64,000 bases of DNA from SGZJ01 sp949372955 (GTDB lineage Bacteria > Bacteroidota > Bacteroidia > Flavobacteriales > Flavobacteriaceae), in assembly GCA_949372955.1 (NCBI GenBank), contig CASIAX010000016.1, forward strand, positions 1 to 64,000. Reading direction: 5' to 3'. Both the position numbers and the translations under genes were made by a program. Of the stretch, positions 16,548 through 25,030 are shown in pieces (position 1 is the first letter of the stretch; each line of letters starts with the position of its first letter). The notes under the pieces were generated by a model. The model did no database searches, was not told where the DNA came from, and saw nothing but the letters and a program-made list of their open reading frames with translations.

Positions 16548-19313
16548 ATGGACAATTTTTCTTTTTTAAATGCTGCACATTCTGCTTACTTTGCCGATCT
16601 ATATGATCAATATCTGGAAAACCCAGATTCTTTAGAGCCAAGTTGGAGAGCTTTTTTTCAAGGCTATGATTTCGGATCTAATAATAATTCTATTGATCAA
16701 ATTGTAGATGGAGTAGCTACTCAAATCCCAGATGACTTAAAAAAAGAGTTTAATGTTATTAATTTAATCGATGCTTACAGAACTAGAGGTCATTTGTTTA
16801 CTAAAACAAATCCAGTTAGAGATAGAAGAACGTATACGCCAAATCTAGATATTAATAATTTCGATTTAAATCAAAATGATTTAAATAATATATTTAATGC
16901 AGGGGATATCCTTGGAATCGGGCCACAGCCGTTGAAGATAATTATTGAACACTTAGAAGCAATTTACTGTGAAGCAACTGGAGTAGAATACATGTATATA
17001 AGAAATCCAGAAAAAAAGAAGTGGATTCAAGACTGGTTAAATAAGAATGACAATCATCCAACACTAAGCTCAACTCAAAAAAAACATATCCTAAAAAAAC
17101 TAGTTCAAGCTGTTTCTTTTGAGAACTTTTTACATACGAAATATGTTGGTCAAAAAAGATTTTCACTTGAAGGTGGTGAATCTTTAATTCCTGCACTTGA
17201 TTCACTAATAGAAAGCGCTGCAAACCTTGGAGTTAAAGAGTTTGTAATGGGTATGGCCCATAGAGGAAGGCTTAATACTCTGACTAATATTTTTGGAAAA
17301 TCACCCAAAGCAATATTTAGTGAATTTGAGGGTAAAGATTATGAAGAAGAAGTATTTGATGGGGACGTTAAATATCATTTAGGATGGACAAGTAATAGGG
17401 AAACAGATAATGGAAAAAAAGTAAATATTAGTATAGCACCAAATCCATCTCACTTAGAAACTGTTGGTTCTGTAGTCGAAGGAATTGTAAGAGCGAAACA
17501 AGATAATTACCACAAAAATAATTTTGAAAAAGTACTTCCGATTATTGTTCATGGCGATGCTGCAATCGCTGGTCAAGGTATTGCATATGAGCTTGTTCAG
17601 ATGGCTAATTTAGATGGCTACAAAACAGATGGAACTATCCATATCGTTGTAAATAATCAGATTGGATTTACCACAAATTATTTAGACGGGAGATCAAGTA
17701 CCTATTGTACTGACGTAGGGAAAGTTACCCTATCACCGGTTATGCATGTAAATGCAGATGATGTTGAGGCAGTAATTCATGCTGTTTTATTTGCTTTAGA
17801 ATTTAGAATGAAATTTAAAATGGATGTCTTTATTGACCTACTTGGATATAGAAAATATGGGCATAATGAAGGAGATGAGCCTAGGTTTACACAGCCAAAA
17901 TTATATAAAGCTATTTCTAGACATTTAAATCCAAAAGACATTTACTCTAAAAAGCTTATAAATGATGGAATAATTGATTCAAATTATGTAAAAACTATTG
18001 AAACTGATTACAAGGCTAGTTTAAATGACTTTTTAGAAGATTCTAAAAAAGATAAAAAAACAGTCATAACTGAATTTATGAGTTCCGAGTGGAAGGATTA
18101 TCAAAAAGCTAATCAAAGCAAAATGATGGAAGTAATTGACACGACTTATCCGAGATTAAAACTGGAAAAAATCGTAACTGTGCTATCAACACTGCCTGAT
18201 GAAAAAAAGTTTATTAATAAAATAAAAAAATTAGTAAACAACAGATTAGTTATGTTCGAACAAGATAAGTTGGATTGGTCAATGGCGGAGCACCTTGCTT
18301 ATGGCTCTTTATTAGAAGAAGGGTTTAGTGTTAGAATATCTGGTCAAGATGTTGAAAGAGGAACTTTTTCACACAGACATGGAGTTATTAAAGTAGAAGA
18401 TAGTGAGGAAGAAATAATACTTCATAATAATATTAGTGATGATCAAGGAGTTTTTAGTATTTATAACTCTCTCCTTTCTGAATATGCTGTACTAGGTTTT
18501 GATTATGGATACTCTATGGCTAGCCCAAAAACATTAAATATTTGGGAGGCTCAATTTGGAGACTTTAGTAATGGAGCACAAATTATAATAGATCAGTATT
18601 TATTTTCAGGAGAAGATAAGTGGAAAACCCAAAATGGATTGGTTATGTTGTTGCCTCATGGGTACGAAGGGCAGGGAGCAGAGCATTCTTCGGCTAGAAT
18701 GGAAAGGTATCTGCAATTATGCGCAAAGGATAATGTATATATAGCTAATTGTTCTACCCCTGCAAACATGTTTCATATTTTAAGAAGACAGATGAAAGCA
18801 GGTTTTAGAAAACCATTAGTAATTTTCACTCCAAAAAGTTTATTAAGACATGCTAAAGTTTTATCATCTGTTGATGAATTTACTAAAGGAGCTTTTAAGC
18901 CCTTAATTGATGACGAAAGTGTAGTAGAATTAAAAAAAATTAATACTGTAGTTTTTGTTTCTGGTAAATTTTATTATGATTTATTAGATCAAAAAGATAG
19001 ATTAGGCAGAGATGATGTAGCGCTAGTTAGGGTTGAACAACTTTTTCCGTTACCTGTTAATTTAATTAGATCAATCATTTCAAAATATTCATCTGCGGAA
19101 GATTTTGTTTGGGCTCAAGAAGAGCCAAGAAATATGGGGGCTTACACTCATATTCTCATGAATCTAGATAATGCTAAGAATTTTAGAGTTGCCTCAAGAA
19201 GGACATATGGAACTACAGCTGCAGGTAGTTTGACAAGATTCAAAAAAAGACATCAAGAAGTGATAGATTATGTATTTGATAAAGAAAAAAATAACCAAAG
19301 AGTAAAAAAATAA
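16548..19313 (+). CDS. sucA: 2-oxoglutarate dehydrogenase E1 component
   Basis: ThDP-dependent decarboxylase of the 2-oxoglutarate dehydrogenase complex (TCA cycle), 921 residues from ATG 16548 (MDNFSFLNAAH). The upstream GTG would add nine Lys-rich residues and is rejected. The N-terminus carries YLENPDSLEPSWRAFFQGYDF, standard for interaction with E2. Catalytic features are MAHRGRLNTL, KYHLGWTS, NPSHLE, GDAAIAGQGIAYE and VNNQIGFTT (ThDP/Mg), then QEEPRNMGAY and SRRTYGTTAAGS near the end. It lies 3 bases ahead of the E2 gene, so the two are an operon. The E3 subunit (lpd) is not in the window. Confidence 0.97.
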   Translation: MDNFSFLNAAHSAYFADLYDQYLENPDSLEPSWRAFFQGYDFGSNNNSIDQIVDGVATQIPDDLKKEFNVINLIDAYRTRGHLFTKTNPVRDRRTYTPNLDINNFDLNQNDLNNIFNAGDILGIGPQPLKIIIEHLEAIYCEATGVEYMYIRNPEKKKWIQDWLNKNDNHPTLSSTQKKHILKKLVQAVSFENFLHTKYVGQKRFSLEGGESLIPALDSLIESAANLGVKEFVMGMAHRGRLNTLTNIFGKSPKAIFSEFEGKDYEEEVFDGDVKYHLGWTSNRETDNGKKVNISIAPNPSHLETVGSVVEGIVRAKQDNYHKNNFEKVLPIIVHGDAAIAGQGIAYELVQMANLDGYKTDGTIHIVVNNQIGFTTNYLDGRSSTYCTDVGKVTLSPVMHVNADDVEAVIHAVLFALEFRMKFKMDVFIDLLGYRKYGHNEGDEPRFTQPKLYKAISRHLNPKDIYSKKLINDGIIDSNYVKTIETDYKASLNDFLEDSKKDKKTVITEFMSSEWKDYQKANQSKMMEVIDTTYPRLKLEKIVTVLSTLPDEKKFINKIKKLVNNRLVMFEQDKLDWSMAEHLAYGSLLEEGFSVRISGQDVERGTFSHRHGVIKVEDSEEEIILHNNISDDQGVFSIYNSLLSEYAVLGFDYGYSMASPKTLNIWEAQFGDFSNGAQIIIDQYLFSGEDKWKTQNGLVMLLPHGYEGQGAEHSSARMERYLQLCAKDNVYIANCSTPANMFHILRRQMKAGFRKPLVIFTPKSLLRHAKVLSSVDEFTKGAFKPLIDDESVVELKKINTVVFVSGKFYYDLLDQKDRLGRDDVALVRVEQLFPLPVNLIRSIISKYSSAEDFVWAQEEPRNMGAYTHILMNLDNAKNFRVASRRTYGTTAAGSLTRFKKRHQEVIDYVFDKEKNNQRVKK

Positions 19314-19316
19314 AGT

Positions 19317-20516
19317 ATGATTTTAGAAATGAAAGTTCCGTCACCAGGTGAGTCTATTACAGAAGTCGAAATTGCTACTTGGCTTGTTTCTGACGGGGAT
19401 TATGTTGAAAAAGATCAAGTAATAGCAGAGGTTGACAGTGATAAGGCTACACTGGAGCTTCCCGCTGAAGAAAGTGGAGTAATAACTTTAAAGGCTGAAG
19501 AAGGGGACGCGGTAGATGTAGGTCAAGTAGTTTGTCTGATTGATACTAGCGCTACTAATGAGAACAAACCTGAAGTAATTAATGAAAATATTATTAAAGA
19601 AGTTAAGGTAGAAGTTTCTAAACCAAAATCAAATAATAAATCTCATATTGCTAGTCCATCAGCCAGAAAAATTATTGCAGAAAATAATTTAGAAATATCT
19701 AATATTACTGGTACTGGAAAAGATGGAAGGGTAACAAAAGATGATGCTGTTAATTCTAAACCTTCTATGGGTTCACTTTCTGTTAATAGTGAGAGAAGCG
19801 ACAGTCGAACTAAGTTATCAATGCTTAGAAGAAAAGTTGCTGAAAGGTTAGTTACAGTAAAAAATGAAACAGCTATGCTAACTACATTTAATGAAGTTGA
19901 CATGTCCGCAATATTTGATATAAGATCAAAATATAAAGAAGATTTTAAATCTAAGCATGAAGTTGGACTAGGGTTTATGTCATTTTTCACTTTAGCAGTT
20001 GTAAGAGCTTTAAAATTGTTTCCTGCTGTTAACTCAATGATTGATGGTAAGGAAATGATTACTTATGATTATTGTGATATAAGTATTGCCGTTTCTGGAC
20101 CTAAAGGGTTGATGGTCCCTGTTATTAGACATGCAGAAAAAATGTCTTTTATGGAGGTTGAATCTGAAGTTAAAAGGTTAGCAATAAGAGCTAGGGACTC
20201 TAAAATAACAGTTGATGAAATGACTGGAGGAACCTTTACAATTTCAAATGGCGGAGTATTTGGAAGTATGTTATCAACTCCAATACTTAACCCCCCTCAA
20301 AGTGGAATATTAGGAATGCACAATATCGTTGAAAGACCTATTGCTGTTAATGGTAAGGTTGAAATACGTCCAATAATGTATTTGGCCTTATCGTATGATC
20401 ACAGGATTATTGACGGTAGAGAAAGTGTAGGTTTTTTAGTTGCCATAAAAGAGGCTCTAGAAAGCCCGGTTGAGCATCTTATGAATAATAAAATTAAAGA
20501 TTCTTTAAACCTCTAA
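19317..20516 (+). CDS. odhB: Dihydrolipoyllysine-residue succinyltransferase (2-oxoglutarate dehydrogenase E2)
   Basis: Core acyltransferase of the 2-oxoglutarate dehydrogenase complex, 399 residues. One lipoyl domain (1-77) has the lipoylated Lys in EVDSDKATLELPA. A linker is followed by a peripheral-subunit-binding domain (about 103-140: SPSARKIIAENN...GTGKDGRVTKDD). The C-terminal catalytic domain carries the active-site motif LSYDHRIIDGRESVGFL (His and Asp). The single lipoyl domain and pairing with sucA distinguish it from pyruvate or branched-chain E2 enzymes. The gene begins 3 bases after sucA. Also called sucB. Confidence 0.96.
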   Translation: MILEMKVPSPGESITEVEIATWLVSDGDYVEKDQVIAEVDSDKATLELPAEESGVITLKAEEGDAVDVGQVVCLIDTSATNENKPEVINENIIKEVKVEVSKPKSNNKSHIASPSARKIIAENNLEISNITGTGKDGRVTKDDAVNSKPSMGSLSVNSERSDSRTKLSMLRRKVAERLVTVKNETAMLTTFNEVDMSAIFDIRSKYKEDFKSKHEVGLGFMSFFTLAVVRALKLFPAVNSMIDGKEMITYDYCDISIAVSGPKGLMVPVIRHAEKMSFMEVESEVKRLAIRARDSKITVDEMTGGTFTISNGGVFGSMLSTPILNPPQSGILGMHNIVERPIAVNGKVEIRPIMYLALSYDHRIIDGRESVGFLVAIKEALESPVEHLMNNKIKDSLNL

Positions 20517-20606
20517 TTTATTTTTACACTTTTTTTCCAATTTGTAAAAAATACATGATATATAAATCAAAAAGTAATAAGTGGTGGTTAAGCTACTTGT
20601 AAAAAA

Positions 20607-20624
20607 TTACTAAATATTTAGTAA
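20607..20624. promoter_or_regulatory. Perfect 18-bp palindrome in the tatD promoter region
   Basis: The sequence TTACTAAATATTTAGTAA is identical to its reverse complement. It occupies the place where a -33 region would lie, 7 bases upstream of the TACCTTTG element. Such placement fits an operator for a dimeric regulator. It is too short and AT-rich, and lacks a downstream T-run, to be a terminator. Confidence 0.5.
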
Positions 20625-20631
20625 CTATTTA

Positions 20632-20639
20632 TACCTTTG
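20632..20639 (+). promoter_or_regulatory. Candidate -7 element of tatD-ansA
   Basis: TACCTTTG matches TAnnTTTG and ends 7 bases before the tatD ATG at 20647. No standard -33 TTG is present. The position is taken by the 18-bp palindrome. The rest of the 130-base gap shows only two copies of TTGTAAAAAAT (20542-20552, 20597-20607). Confidence 0.45.
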
Positions 20640-20646
20640 CTTTAAT

Positions 20647-21411
20647 ATGATTATAGATACTCATACCCATTTATATTTAAAAGATTTTGATGCTGATATT
20701 AATGCTGTTGTTAGCCGTGCATTAGATTTAAATATTAATAATTTTTTTCTTCCTGCAATTGATTCATCTCATACGAAATCAATGCTTAACTTGAAAAATG
20801 CATATCCTACTATTATGCATTTGATGGCTGGCCTTCATCCTTGTAGTGTAAAAAAAAATTATTTAGAAGAGTTAAATCATGTAAATGAGGTTGTAAAAAA
20901 CAACTCTATTGTAGCGATTGGAGAAATTGGTATTGATTTATATTGGGATAAGACCAACTTAAGTATTCAAAAAGAGGCCTTTGCAAATCAAATAAGACTA
21001 GCGAAAAAACTTGATCTACCGATTGTTATACACTGTAGAGATGCGTTTGATGAGATATTTGAAGTTTTAGAATACGAAAAGTCTGAAAAACTAAGGGGTA
21101 TATTTCATTGTTTTAGTGGGACCTATGAGCATGCTCTGAAAGCAATCTCATTTAACATGAAGTTAGGAATTGGGGGAGTGGTTACTTTTAAAAACGGAAA
21201 AATTGATCAATTTTTAAAAAACATATCATTAGATCATTTAGTGCTCGAAACAGATTCACCATATTTAGCTCCTGTTCCATATAGAGGGAAGAGAAATGAA
21301 AGTTCTTATATAACTATAATTGCCCAAAAATTGAGTGACATTTACTCTATTCCAACAAACAAAATATTCGAAATAACATCTAAAAATTCAATAGATATTT
21401 TTAAAATATAA
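20647..21411 (+). CDS. tatD: TatD family metal-dependent hydrolase (DNase)
   Basis: TIM-barrel metallohydrolase of the TatD family, associated with 3'-5' DNA/RNA exonuclease activity in the cytoplasm. At 254 residues it has the expected metal motifs in order: DTHTHLYL near the start, GEIGIDLYWD (Glu near 93), VIHCRDAFDE, FHCFSGTYE and ETDSPYLAP followed by the conserved KRNESSY. It starts 7 bases after a -7 element and is followed by the asparaginase gene after 2 bases, suggesting one transcript. The biological substrate is not shown by the sequence. Confidence 0.93.
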   Translation: MIIDTHTHLYLKDFDADINAVVSRALDLNINNFFLPAIDSSHTKSMLNLKNAYPTIMHLMAGLHPCSVKKNYLEELNHVNEVVKNNSIVAIGEIGIDLYWDKTNLSIQKEAFANQIRLAKKLDLPIVIHCRDAFDEIFEVLEYEKSEKLRGIFHCFSGTYEHALKAISFNMKLGIGGVVTFKNGKIDQFLKNISLDHLVLETDSPYLAPVPYRGKRNESSYITIIAQKLSDIYSIPTNKIFEITSKNSIDIFKI

Positions 21412-21413
21412 TT

Positions 21414-22457
21414 ATGAATAAGTCAAAAATTTTATTAGTATATACTGGTGGGACTATTGGTATGTTTAAAGAGGCTAGCCAGCCATACTTAAGGCCTTTT
21501 AATTTTGAAAACATTTTAGAAAAAGTCAAAGAAATCAAACTTCTAAATTGTCATATAGAGACAATATCAATCGATAACCCAATTGATTCTTCGAATATTT
21601 GTATCGATAATTGGATTGAATTAGTCGGTATAATCAAAAATAATTATAATTCTTTTGATGGTTTTGTGATTCTACACGGAACAGACACTATGAGTTACAC
21701 TGCCTCAGCTCTAAGTTTTTTAATACAAAACTTATCAAAACCTGTGATACTAACAGGCTCTCAATTACCATTAGGAGATCTTAGAACTGACGCTAAAGAA
21801 CATTTAATCACCTCTATTGAACTAGCAAGATCAGTCCATGATAATTCATTAAACACCAATATTCAAGACAATATCATTAAAGAAGTTTGTTTATATTTTA
21901 ATAACAAATTATACAGAGGTAATAGAACTACTAAAGTTAATTCTGATCAATTTAAAGCTTATGCAAGCTTTAATTACCCTGAACTTGCTAAATCTGGAGT
22001 AGATTTAAAAATTAATTATAATAACCTTTTCAAGCCATCAGATAAGAATACAATTTTTCATGACTCGCTTGATGATAGGATTTCTTTATTAAAAATATTT
22101 CCCGGTATTTCTGAAAAAGTAGTCAAACACAATTTATCAGACATTTACTCTAAGGTAATAATTATTGAATCCTTTGGGTCAGGAAATGTATTAAATTCTG
22201 AGTGGTTTTTAAACGAAATTAAATCCTGTATCGATAGAGGGAAATATATTATTAATGTATCTCAATGCCCAAAAGGAAGTGTTAAAATGGGTCAATATGA
22301 GTCTTCGACTAAGTTAGTTGAACTAGAAATAATTTCAGGAAAAGATATTACAATAGAGTCTGCAATATGTAAATCTATGTTTTTATTAACTAAAAATGTA
22401 AATTTCAAAACCTTTAAAGAAATGTTTGAACTTAGCGTTAGCGGTGAGATATCTTAA
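21414..22457 (+). CDS. ansA: Type I L-asparaginase
   Basis: Cytoplasmic L-asparaginase hydrolysing asparagine to aspartate and ammonia, 347 residues. The first catalytic Thr lies in VYTGGTIGMF and the second motif is LHGTDTMSYTASAL (Thr-Asp pair), with the Lys in RTDAKEHLIT. There is no signal peptide, which supports the cytoplasmic type I form. The segment FNYPELAKSGV is typical of the AnsA group. It follows tatD by 2 bases. A hairpin with a T-run overlaps its stop codon. Confidence 0.93.
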   Translation: MNKSKILLVYTGGTIGMFKEASQPYLRPFNFENILEKVKEIKLLNCHIETISIDNPIDSSNICIDNWIELVGIIKNNYNSFDGFVILHGTDTMSYTASALSFLIQNLSKPVILTGSQLPLGDLRTDAKEHLITSIELARSVHDNSLNTNIQDNIIKEVCLYFNNKLYRGNRTTKVNSDQFKAYASFNYPELAKSGVDLKINYNNLFKPSDKNTIFHDSLDDRISLLKIFPGISEKVVKHNLSDIYSKVIIIESFGSGNVLNSEWFLNEIKSCIDRGKYIINVSQCPKGSVKMGQYESSTKLVELEIISGKDITIESAICKSMFLLTKNVNFKTFKEMFELSVSGEIS

Positions 22458-22494
22458 AATAACTTATCATTTGTTTTAAGATTAGTTTTTTTTT
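22453..22494 (+). terminator. Candidate intrinsic terminator after ansA
   Basis: A 10-bp AT-rich stem with one T-G pair (22453-22462 against 22471-22480, 8-base loop) is followed by nine T's at 22486-22494. It overlaps the ansA stop codon. The stem has little GC, so strength is doubtful. Confidence 0.45.
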
Positions 22495-22527
22495 CAGTTT
22501 ATTTGTGAGAATGTAATTTTTGATTTT

Positions 22528-22615
22528 AGAGAGGTGGCCGAGTGGTCGAAGGCGCACGCCTGGAAAGTGTGTATACACCAAAAGTGTATCGAGGGTTCGA
22601 ATCCCTTCCTCTCTG
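22528..22615 (+). tRNA. tRNA-Ser (anticodon GGA)
   Basis: The 88-base sequence folds as a class II tRNA. The acceptor stem is 22528-22534 with 22608-22614, with discriminator G at 22615. The anticodon stem is 22555-22559 with 22567-22571, with GGA at 22562-22564. A long variable arm pairs TACAC with GTGTA, and the T arm has the loop TTCGAAT. GGA reads UCC/UCU. The 3' CCA is not encoded (GCAT follows), so it must be added enzymatically. It lies between ansA and the ExbB operon. Confidence 0.97.
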
Positions 22616-22688
22616 CATAATTTTTATTATTTAAAATTGCATTTTTTTTATATCTTTAAACCCTTAAATAAATTAAAAGAAAAATAAA

Positions 22689-23507
22689 ATGAAAAGATTA
22701 TTATCTATCCTTACAGTTTTATCATTATTTATGATAACTAGCTTAAATGCAAAAACTAATTTGTTACAAGATGATTCTCAGGAAGTTACTGAAGTTGTAA
22801 CTGACTCTAGTGTAGTGGAAGCAGCTCCTGTTGTTGAAGCTATAGAAGAAACTCCAGTAATAGAAGAAGTGGCAAGTGAAAACTTTCATCAAGAACTAAA
22901 AAAGAGATTTATTGAAGGAGGTCCTGGTTTTATGGGGATAGTTCTACTTTGTTTAATCTTAGGATTAGCCATCGCTATAGAAAGAATTATATATTTAAAT
23001 TTGGCTACATCTAACTCAGATAAATTAACTAATGATGTTGAAGAAGCACTTAAATCTGGAGGTTTAGATGCTGCCAAAGAAATCTGCAGAAATACGCCTG
23101 GCCCAGTAGCATCAATATTTTATCAAGGATTAGATAGAGCTAATGAAGATTTAGAATCTGCTGAAAAAGCTGTTGTTGCTTATGGCGGAGTTCAAATGGG
23201 CCAGTTAGAAAAAAATGTATCATGGATATCTTTATTTATAGCTTTAGCACCAATGCTTGGTTTTATGGGTACAGTAATCGGAATGATTCAAGCATTTGAT
23301 AAGATTGAGGCTGCGGGAGATATGCAACCTTCTTTAGTAGCCGGAGGTATTAAAGTAGCGCTTCTTACTACAGTATTTGGTCTTGTTGTAGCTATTATTT
23401 TACAGATTTTTTATAATTACATTATATCAAAAATTGATAGTATTGTAAATGATATGGAAAACGCTTCAATATCTCTTATGGATTTATTAGTTAACAATAA
23501 AAAATAA
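22689..23507 (+). CDS. exbB: MotA/TolQ/ExbB proton channel family protein
   Basis: Inner-membrane proton-channel subunit that uses the proton motive force to drive TonB- or Tol-type envelope work, 272 residues. It has an N-terminal hydrophobic segment (signal-like, ending near LNAK) and an acidic Val/Glu-rich linker (about 25-65). Three TM helices lie near 75-100, 170-195 and 215-245, with the conserved APMLGFMGTVIGMIQAFDKI and GGIKVALLTTVFGLVVAI. The operon continues with an unknown membrane protein and two ExbD proteins. ExbB and TolQ cannot be told apart by sequence here; no TonB, TolA or TolB gene is adjacent. Confidence 0.9.
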   Translation: MKRLLSILTVLSLFMITSLNAKTNLLQDDSQEVTEVVTDSSVVEAAPVVEAIEETPVIEEVASENFHQELKKRFIEGGPGFMGIVLLCLILGLAIAIERIIYLNLATSNSDKLTNDVEEALKSGGLDAAKEICRNTPGPVASIFYQGLDRANEDLESAEKAVVAYGGVQMGQLEKNVSWISLFIALAPMLGFMGTVIGMIQAFDKIEAAGDMQPSLVAGGIKVALLTTVFGLVVAIILQIFYNYIISKIDSIVNDMENASISLMDLLVNNKK

Positions 23508-23509
23508 TT

Positions 23510-23923
23510 ATGAATTTATATAAAGGAACATACTACACAGCTGGTATACTATCTCTTATAGGTATAATACTTGTTGGTTTAATCATTAACGGAAGTATAG
23601 GTCAAATAGGAATCTTATTATGGATAGCTTATATAATCCTAGCACTAATTATTTCTTTTGTTTTATTTTTTACGTTAAAAAACATTAGTTCTAATAAGGC
23701 ATTATTAGTAAGCACATCCAAAGTAGTTGGTATTTTTTTAGTGACTGCACTGATATGCTACTTTGCTTTGTCTACTGGAGAAGAAACTCCATTAAGAGAT
23801 GGTAATATTCTTTCAGAGTCAGGTTCAAGATTAGTTAGTGCTGGATTATTTATGTTTTATGCATTGATGGTAGCTGCTACTTGTATCATGATTTTTTTCG
23901 GAGTAAAAAATATGAAAAAATAA
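23510..23923 (+). CDS. Four-helix membrane protein of unknown function in the ExbB/ExbD operon
   Basis: Unrecognised 137-residue protein with four probable TM helices (about 8-28, 33-55, 70-88 and 110-132). The loop before the last helix carries TGEETPLRDGNILSESGSRLVSAG. It starts 2 bases after exbB and ends 3 bases before the first exbD, so co-translation and a role in the same complex or process are plausible. No enzyme motif is visible. It could be a lineage-specific accessory subunit of the proton-channel complex, but that rests on position only. Confidence 0.75.
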   Translation: MNLYKGTYYTAGILSLIGIILVGLIINGSIGQIGILLWIAYIILALIISFVLFFTLKNISSNKALLVSTSKVVGIFLVTALICYFALSTGEETPLRDGNILSESGSRLVSAGLFMFYALMVAATCIMIFFGVKNMKK

Positions 23924-23926
23924 ACT

Positions 23927-24523
23927 ATGGCTAAAAGATCTTCCCCTGAAGTTAATGCAGGATCAATGGCTGATATTGCATTTTTATTATTAATTTTTTT
24001 CTTAGTAACAACCACTATTGAAACCGATTCTGGAATAAGCAGAAAACTACCTCCAATTGAAGAATCAGATGAAGATGTTGTTATCAAGAAAAAAAACATT
24101 TTCACTGTTTTATTAAACAACAAAGATCAACTTTTAGTAGAGGATAATTTAATGGAATTAGGGGAATTAAGAGAAGCTGCAATCAAGTTTTTGGATAATG
24201 GTGGAGGTTCTGGTGAAGATAAATGTAGTTACTGCAAAGGAGCTTCTGACCCAAAATCTTCTGATAATCCAGATAAAGCAATTATTTCATTAAAGAATGA
24301 AAGAGAAACTACTTATGCTACATATATATCCGTTCAAAATGAATTAGTTGCTGCATACACACATCTAAGAAATATCAGAGCAGAAGAATTATTTGGCACA
24401 TCCTATAGCGAAATGCAAAAAAACTATAAAGATGTTAATTGGCCAGGTAGCAAAGCTAAGCTCAAAGAAAATATAACTCAAATTAAACTAGAATATCCTC
24501 AAAAATTATCTGAGGTTCAATAA
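23927..24523 (+). CDS. exbD: ExbD/TolR family protein with CxxC insertion
   Basis: Periplasmic partner of the ExbB channel, 198 residues, longer than the ~140 usual for ExbD. A short cytoplasmic N-terminus (VNAGSMADIAFLLLIFFLVTT) contains the single TM helix with the proton-relay Asp in MADIAF. The periplasmic part has KNIFTVLLNNKDQLLVEDNLMEL, then an insertion with CSYC (C100, C103) and KSSDNPDKAIISLKNERETTY. A helical C-terminus follows. The Cys pair sits outside the membrane, where it could form a disulfide or bind metal. I recall similar insertions in other flavobacterial ExbDs. A second exbD follows after 9 bases. Confidence 0.9.
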   Translation: MAKRSSPEVNAGSMADIAFLLLIFFLVTTTIETDSGISRKLPPIEESDEDVVIKKKNIFTVLLNNKDQLLVEDNLMELGELREAAIKFLDNGGGSGEDKCSYCKGASDPKSSDNPDKAIISLKNERETTYATYISVQNELVAAYTHLRNIRAEELFGTSYSEMQKNYKDVNWPGSKAKLKENITQIKLEYPQKLSEVQ

Positions 24524-24532
24524 AAAAATATT

Positions 24533-25015
24533 ATGTCCAAGTTCAATAAGAAAAAAAAAGGTGAACTTCCTGCTGTTAATACAGCCTCTTTACCTGATAT
24601 AGTTTTTATGTTATTATTCTTTTTTATGGTAGCTACTGTAATGAGGGATAATGAATTAAAAATAAAAAATGAATTACCAGCTGCTAATCAAGTTGAAAAA
24701 CTAGACAAGAAAGATCTTGTAATGTATATTTATTTAGGAAAGCCAAATGATGGTTTTAAAGATCAATTTGGAGAAGAAGCTAGAATTCAATTAAATGACA
24801 AATTTGCTGAAGTTAGTGATGTCCCAGCCTTTATTTATGCCGAAAGAGAGACTAAGAGAGAAGAACTTAGGCCTTTTTTGACAACTGCCTTAAAAGTTGA
24901 TAAAGATGCCTCTATGGGCATTGTAGGGGATGTTAAACAAGAGCTTAGAAAAGTAAATGCTTTAAAAATTAATTATACAACCAGAATTGGTGATGTTTCC
25001 TTAAACAGCAATTAA
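24533..25015 (+). CDS. exbD: ExbD/TolR family protein
   Basis: Second ExbD/TolR-type subunit of the operon, 160 residues. A Lys-rich cytoplasmic N-terminus leads into LPAVNTASLPDIVFMLLFFFMVATVMRD, the single TM helix with the conserved Asp (LPDIVF). The periplasmic domain is about 115 residues and lacks the CxxC insertion of its neighbour. Two different ExbDs beside one ExbB suggest a hetero-subunit complex of the type seen in Bacteroidota. It ends 13 bases before the convergent rpoN, in a shared AT-rich hairpin. Confidence 0.9.
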   Translation: MSKFNKKKKGELPAVNTASLPDIVFMLLFFFMVATVMRDNELKIKNELPAANQVEKLDKKDLVMYIYLGKPNDGFKDQFGEEARIQLNDKFAEVSDVPAFIYAERETKREELRPFLTTALKVDKDASMGIVGDVKQELRKVNALKINYTTRIGDVSLNSN

Positions 25016-25030
25016 AAAATTCTTTTAATT
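25010..25030. terminator. Possible bidirectional terminator between exbD and rpoN
   Basis: An 8-bp all-AT stem, AATTAAAA against TTTTAATT (25010-25017 and 25023-25030), with a 5-base loop lies at the convergent gene ends. T-runs are short on both strands, so this is weak. Confidence 0.25.
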
